Positions 1-13,645 of a stretch of DNA of 64,000 bases are shown piece after piece. Both the position numbers and the translations under genes were made by a program. Origin of the DNA: Haliclona indistincta. Its lineage: Eukaryota; Porifera; Demospongiae; Haplosclerida; Chalinidae. Numbering within the stretch: position 1 is the first letter of the stretch; each line of letters begins with the position of its first letter. Below the pieces are notes generated by a model that had not been told where the DNA came from, ran no database searches, and saw only the letters and a list, made by a program, of their open reading frames with translations. Location of the stretch: NCBI GenBank assembly GCA_964017065.1, contig OZ024788.1, positions 2,889,809-2,953,808 on the forward strand. The letters run 5' to 3'.

Positions 1-3000
1 TGGTATGTGGAGCAGTTAAGAAGAAGATAGAAGAAATGCCTCCAGACTCTGATGAACCAATGGATGCAGTTGGGCCGTCTACAAGTGGCGGAGACGCATG
101 TGTAACAGTGACTGCTACTACCAATGAACCTACAACTCAAGCCACTACAAAACATGTGACTCCAGTGATCGAACAGGTACTTCCTCCTCTAGCAGGCAAC
201 TCTGATCCAACACCTAATCTTCTTTCTGACCACTTACCTGGTCCATCTCACGATTCTTCTAGTGATTCCTCTAATTCTGTTCCTCCTTCTATTTGGTTCA
301 GTGTGCTCATGAATCAACTAACTCAAAAGGCTGGGTATGAAAAGTCAGATATAATCTTCAATTCTCACTGGGTTTTTGTCAATGATTGTGGCGGCCAACC
401 ACCATTTTTAGACGCTGCTGCTCTCTTTCCTCTTAACAGCTGTCTTCAAATTTTTGCTCTCAAACTTAACGAGTCACTGGATGAGAAAGCCGAGTTTTCT
501 TACTATGTCAATAACAAGCCTGCGCAAATTGATGAATGTGTGTTGTTGACACACAAGGAGGTAATTGAGACTATGGCCAAGTCAGTAGCTTCTATTGAGC
601 CTCCACACACATCATCAGCAAATGAAGCTGTAGTTGCAAAATTTACCATTGTGGGTACATTTTATGATCAAATAAATGAATGTTCTGAAACGCTAGAGGA
701 AAAGGAATCTGCTCTCAAAACACTTCTTAAACCATATAAACATGTTCGCATCGGTAACGATGTCATTTTACCACTAAATGCCAGCACAAAAAATGCAGAG
801 GCTCGAAAAAGTTTAACAAAAAAGCTTCAGAAGCTAATTTTTGATAAATCGAATAAAATTACAATGACAGATGACATTAGGCTGTGCTGGTTTGGATTCT
901 ACCTCAGCTTGCTCGAAAAAGCTGAGAAGGAGGAGAAAGTTGTGCTTACACTCAGTGAATGCTATAAAATCGGTGAATTCCTGGGCATGGATAACAATGA
1001 AACCAAACGTGCTGTTCGATTATTTCACAAATTTGGTCTTATTATGCATTTTGACACTCCTTTCGCAAATCTTCAAAATTTTGTCATTGTTTTCACTAAG
1101 CCAGTGCTTAAAACGGTCTCTCAAATAATCAGTGTATCTTTTCTAAACAGGAGATTTCTTAAGGAAGAATTAAATATTCACGTTGATTCTGATGATAAGG
1201 AACAACTCCAAAAATATGGCTTTTTAGAGCTAAGTATATTGAAGAAATGTATTGATTCTAAAATTGAAGAAAAATTCATGTTAGGTATCCTCAAGCATGT
1301 AAAAATAATAGCTGAACTTCCTTGTGAAGAGTATTTTATGCCTTGTGCCCTTTCCTATGCTCCTGAGAACCACAATGAGCTTGAAAAGCTGAGTGCACCA
1401 CATAGACTTTCTCACCCGTGGGTGATTAGATTAAGGCAGAAGCGAGGAGCAAGACTTGTATACATTCCTATACCAGTGGGCTATTTGCCTACTCTTGTTG
1501 TTTTCCTTCTCACTCAAGATGAATCATGCTTTTCAACCAATTGTAAGAAGCGGCAGTATCGAAATTTTATAAATTTGCAGTATAGTCCGGGAGGAACTGT
1601 CTACTTTGTAGAGCGCCACCTCCAGCTTGAGGTGTACTACTCTCTTTGTGATGATCTTCCTGATCAATGCTCTGTTATCCGAAGGCTAGTACTCAACTCG
1701 ATACATCAGGCTGAGGAAAGGCTCCGAATCAGACAAGGTGTCAACACCAAAGTTGACTGTTTTTTATGCTTCTGTGGCGAGGGCAGTCCGAGTGCCCACC
1801 AAACCTGTTCCTATAACCCTGAATCAAAGATTCTGGAGTGTGAGATAGCAGATGGGTGTTGCAAACGAATAGATCGTATGTACTCATATTGGCTAGGTAT
1901 GTTAAATCCTCTATACTATTAATTACAGTACTTAATTTAGCTGCAATCCTCATCATTCATGTTCGTGATATTTATTTCATAGGATCTGAAGTGTCTAAAC
2001 CAGCTACTCAATCCAACTGTAATGAAATGGAATCTGAATCACATCAAGCCATGGGCAGTGCAGAGTGTCAGTCTAAGAGGCAAGATGTATCGGAACGAGG
2101 TAAATGAATTCAATTTCATAAATTTAAGTTATTTGCAATGGTTGATTCTGGTGTTCAGATGTATTGTGTGTATAGCCTCGAAAAATTACCAATTTTTTCT
2201 GTTATACAGATATAGAAAATCCTATGTTATGGAATCAGTCAACTTCTGAGCTCCATTTACCCCTGATTGCTGATCGTATTGATGATTGGCGATCAATATC
2301 ACCCTGTCTGGGGTTATCAGCTGTTGATGACAGTACAATACTTGGGGAATCTCCTCATTCTGTGCCTACACAGAGAGTGGCTATGCTGAGGAGGTGGAAG
2401 CAGAAACAAGGAGAAAAGGCAACATACAAGGAACTTCACCGAGTGTTTAGACAATGTGAGAGAGCTGATCTTGCAGATTTTGTACAACAACTGGTAACTG
2501 AATCATCAAAGGAAAGTGAGTTAACAAAATTATAATTGTTATTGCACGTAAAAACCAGTCCATGCAGGACCATGCTCTAGTTCCATTGTTGACCCATTTC
2601 AGCATATGCATGCTATATCACTTTGGTTCCGGTGAAAACATTAATTCTGAGCGAGTGATTTCTGTGGATGTTGATGTTTGACTTTTTCTTGCATCCAGTG
2701 CGATTGTCTACATTTGCACACAATCGTGTTAAATTGCCTATATTCAGAATCAATAATACAATAGTTGTAGCGAGTGCAAAAATGACTTGAATTCTCGTCT
2801 CTATAACCATTTCCTAATTTTTACAATTCAGCAAAACCCAAAGCTATTGATCGCCAGTCAGTAGTAGAGCAAAACCAAGCAACAACACCGGAAAGTGAGT
2901 ACATGCAAAACTCAAAATAAAGCATTCTATTTAGATTTAATTAGTGACTTGTGAGGATGAACTTCCCTCTAGGAAAAAGCACAAACAAGGTATCTTTGAA

Positions 3001-5209
3001 CAATTATGTTCACTTTTTAAATGATCTGTTGCATGTAGCCTATTTTGAGGAAGAATCTCTTCCTAGGAAAAAACACAAACAAGGTATTTCACATGCAAAT
3101 GGGTCTGTATGTGGATGATTACGTTACCTCGTTCATTTACCATCATGCAGGGACTTCTTCAGAGAATATACCAGAATCCAGTCACACCAGCTCAGCCAGC
3201 AGTACTTATAAACAATCAACTAGTCTAGAAGGTGAAGTCACACGTAGCTGTTCATAAGGATGTACTTCAAACAATGAACATTGTTTTGGCTTGTTTTAAT
3301 TTTACAATAGCAAATGTTAAATGTTGTCTTAAGCACTCTAGTTTTGGTACATACATAATCATACATAATTTATCATAATAGGGTTAGTCTCCAAACCATA
3401 CTCTCAACCTGACCTAGCTGTGAGTGTGCATGAAAGTGCAAAGTGTCAGTCTGATGTCCAACAAGGTGAGTATTCTTAGTGAATACATATGAATGTACAG
3501 TTTTCCACACAAAAAGAGGAAAAAAGAGTTTTCACACATTTTGCTTCATATCTCAGTAAATAACTATCCTAATGTCATGTTGCATGTATCATTATGATCC
3601 TCTATCCTTACTGAACACCCTAATTCATATGGGTTTGTGTCACGTGATACAGGCGTGACACAATATGACGAAGTATCATGACCTCCAAAAAGACAACTTC
3701 AGGCAGGGGTGTATGGAAAACCCGGAATGCCGGATCACACGGATCGACCGGAAATGAAGAAACCGCGCCCATATTATTCTACATACTAAACCCAAGACCC
3801 TAAAAACCTTCGCCTAACAGCGCCCAGTATGGACCTAACGGCGCCCAGTATGGACCTAACAGCGCCCAGTATGGACCTAACGGCGCCCAGTATGGACCTA
3901 CCAGCGCCCAGGCCCAGTATGGACCTAACGGCGCCCAGTACTATTCTAGCTGGCACGTTAGGCGAACTACTGGGCACCGTTAGGTCCATACTGGGCGCTG
4001 TTAGGTCCATACTGGGCGCCGTTAGGTCCATACTGGGCGCTGTTAGGTCCATACTGGGCGCTGTTAGGCGAAGGCTTTTAGGGTCTTGGGTTTAGTATGT
4101 AGAATAATTATGGGCGTGGTTTCTTCATTTCCGGTCGATCCGGCGTTCCGGGTTTTCCAGACACCCCTTCAGGCAGAGATCTTGACTAATACTGGTAGTT
4201 AAGATTTCTTAATGCTGCACCACTACTGTCACCTAGTCTGACCTAGAGAGCTTACCTGTGGGCAGAGCATCTGGCTTTAACTATAGCAATAGTTCGGCAA
4301 AACAGGGACAAAAATATGGCTTTTGCAAGTAGCCAAGACCTTTAGCAAAGGAACTCCGATTCTATGGTAGTTAAAGTCCAAAACTAGGAGACTGCACTGC
4401 CAATACATCGATCTTTACTTTAGCACTTGCGCAGAGTCTGTAGAAAGCTAGAGCTTTTTGTGATGTCACTTGTTGGTTATTAGCCAGTGATGAGTCATAA
4501 CTAGTTATTAAACTGATTCAATGTATTTGTATTAGTTATGACTCTTCGCATGATACAATGTAATATTTAATTATATGTGACATCATAAACTAGTAAGATG
4601 GTGGCTCTCTTGTAGAGAACAGTCCCATTTGTCGATGTGTGTATTTCTACGGACTGTGAGCAAGTGCTAAAGTAAAGATTACGTGACACAAAGCCATATG
4701 AATCAGGGTGTTCAGTAAGGATAGAGCATCATTATGATACATGCAACATGACATTAGGATAATTAGTTACTGAGACACGAAGCTAAATGTGTGAAAACTC
4801 ATTTTTACTCTCTTCGTGTGGAACACTGTATGTGTGTATTTTTAAAAAGCCATTATTCAGTTGTCTCATGAATAGTATAATTATGTGTGTATTGTTCATT
4901 TGTATAGGCACATATTATTCTGAAAAACCAGAGATGTGTGATCTGATGACACACATTGCTTATGAGGCACCTACCAAGTGGCGTCAAGTAGGACTTCAGT
5001 TAAGAATACCGATAGCAACACTGAATGCATTCAAGACACAAAATGATGATCCAAGTGAGCTCTACATCCAAGTATTTGAGCAGTGGGAGAGGGAGCAGAA
5101 AGTGCCGTACACTTGGAGAACAATAATCAAAGCTCTCAAGGCAGTTAAAGAACATAGAGTAGCTAGTGACATCATAGAATGGTTGAAAACAAGAGAAGTA
5201 AAAGATTAA
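1..5209 (+). CDS. ROC/COR-like GTPase with two C-terminal Death domains, 5' partial
   Basis: Exons read as <1-1896, 1983-2099, 2210-2515, 2832-2894, 3151-3231, 3382-3465 and 4908-5209; every junction is phase 1 with GT-AG ends. The frame is open to base 3, and the residues before the ATG at 36 (VCGAVKKKIEE) align with the paralogue at 36712-40680 (MCKAMKKTIEE), so that ATG is internal and the P-loop lies upstream of the window. The G3-like motif DCGGQPPFLDAA and a G4-like VGTFYDQ are visible, followed by a COR-like winged-helix region. The 2210-2515 exon is a Death domain (IDDWRSISPCLGLS...MLRRWKQKQG), and the last exon is another (PEMCDLMTHIAYEAPTKW...TWRTIIKALK) ending in TAA. Expected role, from the family: a GTP-controlled scaffold recruiting Death-domain partners in the cytoplasm. 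The 1.44 kb last intron holds nested transposons. GTPase identity rests on motifs and the paralogue; nucleotide specificity is not provable here. Confidence 0.8.
3526..4800. mobile_element. Transposon with about 120-bp terminal inverted repeats, host of a nested insertion
   Basis: Bases 3526-3646 and 4681-4800 are inverted copies: the left starts GAGTTTTCACACATT and the right ends GTGTGAAAACTC, with matching CCTAATGTCATGTTGCATG and TACTGAACACCCT blocks inside. It lies wholly within the last intron of the upstream GTPase gene. No coding sequence and no clear target duplication were found, so it is a non-autonomous element. A second element (3706-4167) is inserted in its interior. Confidence 0.75.
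3706..4167. mobile_element. hAT-like foldback MITE with 8-bp target duplication
   Basis: This 462-bp element begins GGGGTGTATGGAAAACCCGG and ends as the near-perfect reverse complement. The direct repeat TTCAGGCA flanks it at 3698-3705 and 4168-4175, the 8-bp length typical of hAT transposons. The arms are about 200 bp and contain a roughly 21-bp tandem unit (GCGCCCAGTATGGACCTAAC), four to five copies on each side in opposite orientation. The apparent open frames on both strands here come from this repeat and are not genes. A relative occurs near 63480-63910. Confidence 0.85.
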
Positions 5210-7853
5210 TCGTTATAGAATTGTGAATTTTGTCCAAATAGTTACATGTTGTTTTTTAGTTTAAAAGTGCAGTAATAATTTCTATGAAATTTCTGTCTGA
5301 CATAAATATAGGATGCTTGGTGTGGTGCATCCAGGAATTGCAGTGACAACTTCTAACACAGTGATTCACTCACCACGAACCTCAGTAAATGAAGTTTAAA
5401 TTTATAAAGATCAAATGTTTCCATGCTGGGCAACTGTTGCACCTCAAAGGAAAGTATGTTTTGACACTCCAATTCTATAGCGCTTCATTTTTAACAGAGT
5501 ATAATATAGTTATCTGTTTGCATAGCAATTTTACTAAAGGGGTGTTTAACTCTTGTGGTATGATACGACCCTGCATGGTTTGGGAGATATGCAACTTGTT
5601 GCTTGCTGCAAATGTTTTTAGTGTGACAGTGACCGATGTCATGAACCAAGTGGTGTTGAACCAATAACTGCATGATACTGCAATTAGCACTGGATGCTTT
5701 TGATGAATAAACCAGAGATCCAGTTGTCTAACAGTGGAAAACAAAATTGCTGAATAACATTAAGATCCTGAATAACATTTAAAAAAATTATAACCACAAA
5801 TGAACAGATGTGGAAATGGGTAGAATGAGGCAGGTAGCTGGTATTCTGCTGTACTGACCATGCACTTTTAGTTGCACAGCAGATACGAGTCTTTTTGTTA
5901 ATTTTTTCAGAGCAATCATGTACTAAGATAGTTAAGACAAACCTCAAAAGCCATGACATCAGTCTAGCTACATTTTAAAATTAAAATCTCTGAAGGAGCC
6001 TGGAGTGAATGTGACGATCCAAGTATGAAACTTTGAGAGCAGTCAGTTTAATTGTACTATAGTGCTGGATCTTGTCAAGTGAGAAGTTCCTAAAAAGTGT
6101 TAATCAACTTCACAGTTACTAACTGAAATTCAACCATATACTGCATGAGTGTAATGTTCTTGTCTGATGCGAATGGGAAGTCTGCTAACCCACGACTTCC
6201 CATATGCTGATTAATATGCTGCTTGTTTTTTGCACTATAGACGACTCATGATCATGCACAAACTTTACACAAGTCCCATCCAGATTTTTCAGGTCTACTG
6301 TTGATGATGATGAAGAAAACATAATTAGGAGTTCGTCTGAAAAGTCAGTTGTTTGTTATGATGATGATTGTTATTCAGCTGTTTCGCACACTTGGTCCAA
6401 TGGATCCTGCTGGAAATTCTGGTTGTCTCTTATTAATGATCGTACTAGAGTGGTAACACACTTGGTTAGCTCTTGCTAAGTGTGTCACAGACTCACTAAT
6501 GCTGGTCTACTTGGAGCCAAAACCGTTGTAGCGGACACCTTCACTTCACATTCAGGTTTGTCTTGAGATATTAACAAAATTTCTCATTTCCTTCCTTGTA
6601 GGGCTACATACAATAACCATCGAATGCCGAAAATAATATTAATAGTAATTTTTGTTTCAATATGCATCAAAAAATAAGTACGGTTAAGAATTGTGATCAC
6701 ATGATAATGCACAAGCTGAAGTTAATTGCATGCAGTGAAGATGAGGACCAGGTGACCAGTAAGGGTGTACACAGAAGCCTTGCAGCTTACTATGAAATCT
6801 GACAAATCAACTATAAATTTATCCTTGCTGTCTAAACAACATGTGCTACCTATGTACCTGTGATCATTTAAAAATAATCAGACAAAATAAATTATTTACT
6901 ACCAACTGCATGATTATCATTTTAATCGTATAGTTGTGATTTTATTATGAATAAAATAGATAATCCATATCATGTGAATTGGTCTATAGTTTTGAACTTA
7001 GCAGTTAGCATGAAATTAATATTTAATTTATGTTGATAATAATATTGACTTTACTGAGTGCGATATTATGCAGTAGCTGATTGTGAGAATGTAAAACAAC
7101 CACAAAAGAGTTAAGATACTTCTCTTATACATCATGGTAAAAAATGTTACTAATTTTCTATAGAGTGGAATCTCAACTTAGCTATTATAAGAATTGGTAC
7201 CTGAACGCATGCATTGCTACTAAAATCAAATACATTCTAGAATAGGTTATACTTCTGTAGCTGATTATGAAGAAGAACCGTCCTTTCATACAAAATGAGG
7301 TATTTTGTATTAATACAATATTGTACACCAATCATGGTAACAGCCTTGTCAATTTCTAGGAAGTTATACCGGAAAGTTTGAAGGAACACAGCATAGTAAC
7401 TGATAAACTGTTGCTTTGTTATTATGAGTTTTCTTTGATGCAAAGTACATAGAGGATGGCTCTGTGTTATATGATATATGATATGCTGTTATCAGTAGGT
7501 GGGTATTAGCTGCTACACTGATACCATTTTGAGGCTATCAAGGTGCACTGATCAATAGCACCACTCGAGAAGAGGGTCACAAAGGCCCTGTTGCACTCTA
7601 GCAAAAGACTAAGAGAATGGGGCTCAAATGAAGTTCTCCCAGATAGTCAGCTTTGGCTATAATAATAATTATTATTATCAGCTTTTGGGCTGATGTAATA
7701 ATAGGTCAGTGTATTCAACAACCGCATAATAATATTCATAATCACGCTCATGATCACGTGATAAAGTAAGTCAAATAAAGTGCTAGTGGTACGGTGGCGG
7801 TGGTTAGATCGATATCGCAACTGGAGCACTGGTGAGTGAAGTGGGTACAAGTG
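5210..7853. other. Intergenic spacer
   Basis: AT-rich spacer between the GTPase gene and the CARD-NACHT gene. No splice-bounded coding block, RNA gene or clear transposon terminus was recognised. A small hairpin (GGGAAGTC...GACTTCCC) lies near 6176-6200, and a palindromic TAA-rich tract near 7660-7680. The promoter of the downstream gene should be in the last few hundred bases, but no TATA-like or initiator element stands out. Confidence 0.5.
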
Positions 7854-10800
7854 ATGGCGTCTCGTTTGTCAAGTCTTGCTGTTCAGGTAAGAATATCGGT
7901 AGCGTCGTGATCATTAACGGTGTTTTTTTTTCACATTAGGAGACGGATAGCGCTGAGTACTACTCGTTCAGAAGCCATTATGCTGACCTGTTCGAAGGCA
8001 TTGATGATCCGGTTTCTCTGTCAGTCAGGCTTTACTCTGCTGGGGTACTGTCGAGTGAAACAAGGATGAAAATCAGTTTGCAAAGCGAAAATCAACAGAA
8101 AATGAAGTCCGAGCTCCTTGATGCGATGGAAAAAGGGATCCAACAAGATCCCACCAACTACCACAAGTTTGTGGAAACTCTAGAAAGGTACACTTCAATG
8201 CAGCACCTCTGTGACAAGCTAAGGTCCACATTTGGTGAGTGTGATAATGTGTCATTCACTGACCAATGCATGGTGTTCTGTTGTAGCTCAAATCACTTTT
8301 CGACTGGTATCGTCCCTACCACCGTACACATCCACTGGTGAGTAGAGAGTGTGTGTATGGTGGAATAACATGTGACAGTGTCTTACAGCTCAACAGACTA
8401 GCATGATACCATCCTCCATCACTTCTTCATCTGATTCAAGCACAACAGGTATAATGACATACTCAGTCACTAATGACCAGTGGATGATGTGTTTCCTCTC
8501 CTCAGATATCATCAGGAAACAGTACAAACAGTTCCTAAAGAACTGTTACCGGCAACCACTCCCTGATGATGATAAGCTACTCACTACTGCCAGCAAGCAC
8601 TACATTGAGCTAGCTGTCATCAGCAAGAAGGGTGTCACCAGGAAGCAAGCAGATGAGTTTACTAAAAAAAGTCTTCATGGTGGTTTAACTGAAGAGATCT
8701 TTCGTGAAAGAGAACTGGTAGCACTAGATCATATACTAATGCCCAAAGATGGTAGACCAGTACGTTGTCTCCTGGTTGATGGTGCACCAGGTATTGGCAA
8801 GAGCACACTGGCATGGGAGGTGTGTCACAAGTGGGAGGAGTTAGAAAGTGTGAAGCAGTTCGAATTGGTGGTGCTAGTTAACTTAAGACAGAAGAAGGCT
8901 CAAGAGGCATGCTGCATTGAGGACCTGCTGCCATGTGATGCTACCACTAACATGAAGGAGCTCGTGACTGCAATAGGACAAGGAGAAGGCATGCTTATCG
9001 TTTGTGATGGGTTTGATGAGCTTCCTCGTGAGCAGCGACAGGAGGGCTCGGTCTGCATAGATCTAATCAAGGGTAGACTCCTGCCAGAGGCTACCATTAT
9101 TGTCACAAGTTGTCCTTCAGTAAGCGCTGAGCTCTGGATTCTCTGCCGGCATAACATACACAGGCACCTCGAGGTGTTAGGCTTCACTAGAGAGGATATC
9201 AGGCGGTTTGCTGAGAGTGTGTTTAGTAAAGATATCCTGGAAGGGTTCTGGTTATACATCACCAGTAATCCTCCCATACTTGGCATGATGTACATCCCTC
9301 TCAATGCCGTCATTGTAGCCCTCGTATACCAGGACAGCTACGATACAGATACTCCATTCCCTACAACCATGACTCAGCTGTTTGACGCTCTCACTTGTGC
9401 TCTCATTCGCAGGCACCTCGTGTCTACACGTCAGGTTCCTAGTGAGTATTGCATGCCTCCTTCCCTCCAACGAACAGAGGACATTAGCAAGCTTCCTCCT
9501 CTAGTGGCTCAGCAGCTTCTTCAGCTAGCCAAGGTGGCCTATGAGGGTTTGTGTAAGAAAAGATATGTCTTCACTGACCTTAGTAGGGACTTTGAGCATC
9601 TTGGGACAATGAAAAAGGCGACGAGTGTGAACGTGATAACAGGTCCTGGGAGCTCCTATTCCTTCTTACACGTCACTCTTCAAGAATACTTGACTGCCAT
9701 CCATATTGCTATTGAGAATCCCGGCGGCTGTGACCCATCAGGATGGCTGCAGAGCTATATGCATGCTGGTGTAGTCAAGTTTCTAAAGGAAATCTTAAAA
9801 CAGCATGATGAATATCATAGTCATCCTTTGTACCAAAAAGTAAAGGCTATTCCTTTGAGTGAAGCACCGACTGTAGATGAACCACGTTTGGCTGAAGCCA
9901 CTGATACACACACACTGACTGGAACAGTCATGTATCCACAAGGTGAGAATCATGCCTCATTGGCATGCTATTTAGAAGCAACTAGTATTACTGTGTATTG
10001 GTAATAAAAATGAATTGATCCGACAAACAGTTCTGATATCCAAATTTATATCAGCATTCTATTGGTGCAGATAGCAAGAAGTCCAGCTGCAGGACTAAGG
10101 CCATGGGAAGTAGACATAATTAGTGGACAAAAAATTGGAATTGGAATGACATAATTTATGCAACAGAAGCACGGTTTTTAAAGCTATTATAGAGGCCATA
10201 GCATAGGTTGTGAAAGTGTGCATTATAACAAACTGCTTTAGCATGTCTAGCTATACCAGAGTGCTTTCTTCTCATAATGGGTGACTTGGAAACCCAGATT
10301 TTAATGACTCTTAGGTTGTCTTCTCCACTTGAAGTTTAAGCACTCGCAGGGAATACTGCTAACCGATGGATCTATATTCTAGAAGACTGACTGCACAACT
10401 CTACCATTATTTTTATGTTGCACTGAATTAAAAATAGGATTTCTATTTTGAACATGTTCTTTTGCTGCACTGCTATGATCCTATAGGAATTTCGCAATGA
10501 CCTGCCCACATTAAGTTGCAGTACTTCATCAATTCTCTCGATAATATCTAAATTTCTCATTGCAAAGGCATCAGCCATGCATTAAATTTTGAACGTGGGA
10601 AGGCTTGTCAGTTAGTACTACCTAGTGTAACTGATCTTTGTGAAATTACAGGATGCCGTACTGACCATACAGTGCTGTTAGGTGCTACTCACTTATAGTT
10701 CCATATTGTTGTTGCTAGCGTATAATTTTACTGTAGCTCTTTAATATACTTTCATTTAAAGTTACTTTTATTAGGTGCAACTCACATAATATTTCTTCTG

Positions 10801-13645
10801 GTGGAAATATGAATGCATGTGTCTAATGATGTACCAGCTTAGTATAATTATTTTAATGAAAAGCGTTACAGTATAGAAACAATAATAATGGATTTGTGCA
10901 GAATTATGTGGTCTATTACACTATCTTAAAGGGCATCAAATCTACAAGTTGAATTTGCAGTTCAGTCCAATAATATGAAGAGTCTATAAATACAGTATTG
11001 AAAACCCTAAACTTAAACTCCATTGTACTCTAAGGCTTCCCATTGTTTTCTCATGTTCTCTCGTGTGCAGTACTGGACATGTATGCTGATGGTAATGGTT
11101 CTTACAAATCACTATAGTGCTACTGGTGTGTGTAGTGTTTTGTCTTGCTGCCTACAAAGTACTATAGACACAATTCATTTATAGCTTATAGATTTCAATG
11201 TGTTTTACACTGTTCCATAATTCATTTTATAGTTGCTATGACTTCTGAATCAAAATATCCTGTTAGCCAGGCAATTTCACCTATACAGGAACCAGGTATG
11301 GTTTTTAATACAAAAATTTAAAAATGATGTTATTGATTATTTTATAAAATTTTCTTCAAGGAATGAGCACACATGGAGAGACTGTATTTGAGGTTATTGG
11401 AGACAAGCCTCAAAAGCTAGAGTGGTTTGGTTTTGGGTTGTTTATTGAGGTCCCAGTGGGAGCCCTTCTTCCTGGAGTGACTGCTACTGTGACTGTCAAG
11501 GTCATCGCTGGAGACAAGTTTGAGTTCCCTGCCAACAGGCAGCTTATCAGCGCCCTCTACTGGATCTCGTCAACTGAGAAGTTCCTTAAAGAAGTGTCTG
11601 TCAATATTGAGCATTGCGCAGTCATCAAGAACGAGGAACAGTGCTCCCAATTTAAATTCATCGTTGGCAAGCGCTCGCAGGAAGTCCTCTCGTACAGCTT
11701 CAGGGAAAGAGATGGAGTGTTCAACCCTCACACTCAGTATGGTACCTTCAAGCTACAGCAGTCTTTACTGATCGGAGAAACAGCTCCTGACGATATAGAA
11801 ACGCATTGTTCAGCTCTTATATTCTATAAGAAGCAACAGCTGTCCAGTTCTTTGATTGCTGACCTCCATTTTGTGGTTGTGAAGAATCTAGAACCATTCT
11901 TACAGGTATGCATGTCTCAATACAGCCTCATAGTATTATTATCCTGATAATTTCTTAGTATGTAGATATTGAGTACCAAGGATGGACAAAGGATAATCAC
12001 AGCCTGAGGGTTCATTTCAGTAATAAAACTTACATACAACTAGATCAGAAGGAAGAGACCATTGATCCATGGGCGATACTTCCTCTTTCTTCTTCAAAGG
12101 TAATTTTTATTGTAGACACATCTGTCCCACTATAACAGTCAACTTAAGCTAGAACACGCTTAATCTGGCTTCCGAGTGGATTTGAAGGACTAGTTCTTGT
12201 ACCACTTACTAAAGAAGGCTATTTTTAAAAGCATGCCTTCAAGCTTTCTTTTTAACTATTAGATTAACTATGATGATGTCAGCTACTTCATCCCTGGTAG
12301 AAGTATTCCACACTGTGCATTCGAGTTGCAGTTGCTTCCTGGAAAAGAATTTAAGCGATTGCTTCATAAGGTGGATATTATTGGATCCCCATCTCTTAAA
12401 AGCTTTCACATACGTTTTCCTCAGTCTTCAGGTGAGTATAATAGTATACACTAGTTCACAACTACCGATAATTGTGTCCAAATTTGCTCATTTTGCTCAT
12501 TGGATTATGCATGCTGTTGCAAGCTACTGTAATAATATTTTTCTCTTATTCTTGCAATTTCCTCAACAGATGTAACAGCAATCAGTTCAGCGACATCAGA
12601 TATTGAAGTTCATCAAAGCTCATCACCCAGTTTATCATTACATCAATGTACGCTGGTTACCTATTGCTAACATTAATTTATACTTCATACTACATGTAGC
12701 TATACATTATAGGTCTTTGATAAGTTTAATGGAGTTATGCAAGCTTACTAATCGCCTGAACAACAGACTGTAACATTTTGTTGTGGGTTAAGTATGATAA
12801 GGCTTGAAACCCTGGTTGTATTTGATATACATGGTTGCTTGTATCGTGCGAGGTTGTGACTACCAAGCACTGAAACCAGCCCCTCTGTTATAGCAGAAGC
12901 CAGTAGTATTAATTTTTGGGGATCGTTTGATGTTTCTGTTTACTTGTTCAATCTTCAAGCTGCATTTTTATGATGCTATTACTAGAACTGCCTAAACTTA
13001 CATGTGTACATGTATGCTTTTATGAGTTTGATAAAACAGTAGTTAAAATTGCAATAAGTTACTTGGAGGTTAGTAATCGACATACTGGGAGATTAAAACC
13101 TCACTTATAAAGTTTATGCACATTATCTTCTTTACTATAATTATTGTTTTGCAGTTGATAAACCAACGTATAATCAGTTGCTTAGTTTAAAGAAGGCTGA
13201 TGGATCTACTCTTAGAGTCATTCAGTGGATCACTTTATCGGAACAATGGCAGTGCACAGACTTTGCTCACATGCTACTGAAGGATGATGTAATAGTGAAT
13301 AAATATGAGAAGGAGTGCAAAGAGAAGGATGAGTTTGTTCGAATGATCCTGAAATACTGGTTGACTCGAGATGATGACGATTCCACTGATTCAGCCTTTC
13401 CACGTACTTGGTCAGCTCTTGCTGAGTGCATCACTGAAGCTGGTCTGGATGGAGCCCTCACTGAAGCTATCAGAGACACCTTCATGTTAGTTGCTATAAT
13501 TAAGTCATTGACCGCAAAAGTAAAAATATCAACATTAATTTTTTTCTAATTTTCGTCTTTCAGCTTTGTTCACAGGTTATGGCGTGATTTGCTTCTAAAA
13601 CTGTTCACAGTTGTCCTCTTACAGTCTAACTGTAGTACAGAATAG
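7854..13645 (+). CDS. NLR-like protein: CARD-NACHT-ZU5-(UPA-like)-Death
   Basis: Exons: 7854-7886, 7940-8234, 8287-8337, 8389-8448, 8506-9942, 11233-11295, 11361-11905, 11959-12099, 12263-12430, 12570-12647, 13156-13485, 13564-13645. All phases join without a stop. The ATG is followed by an 11-residue first exon, as in the CARD gene at 41160. Domains in order: CARD-like (HYADLFEGIDDPVSL...), NACHT with Walker A GAPGIGKST and Walker B LIVCDGFDELP, ZU5 (VFEVIGDKPQKLEWFGFG...), a region aligned with the caspase at 20748 that I call UPA-like, then a Death domain and a short hydrophobic tail (FVHRLWRDLLLKLFTVVLL). NLRs are cytoplasmic NTPase sensors that oligomerise on activation. No LRRs are present; the ZU5-UPA-Death tail recalls PIDD, UNC5 and ankyrins. 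Joining the NACHT and ZU5 parts across the 1.29 kb intron is supported by phase and by the CAAG/GTGAGA donor, but is still a model; they could be two genes. Confidence 0.75.
9943..11232 (+). other. Long intron between NACHT and ZU5 exons
   Basis: This 1.29 kb stretch starts at a strong donor (CAAG/GTGAGAAT) and ends at the acceptor TTTTATAG. The NACHT frame would run on past the donor to a TAA at 10002. The same linker-plus-donor block recurs at 16443-16510, where it ends at the same GTGAGA, which argues for splicing here. No other coding segment was recognised. Confidence 0.5.

Noticed and set aside
2971..3081. Two micro-exons (GAAAAAGCACAAACAAG and a near copy)
   Set aside because: Their 17-base length breaks the phase-1 chain; the neighbouring exons join correctly without them.
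3786..4095. Open frames of 88 codons on both strands with MDLTAPS repeats
   Set aside because: They arise from the 21-bp tandem units and palindromic arms of the foldback MITE.
8900..9313. Minus-strand frame of 137 codons
   Set aside because: Lies antisense inside the NACHT exon, which has a clear domain on the + strand.
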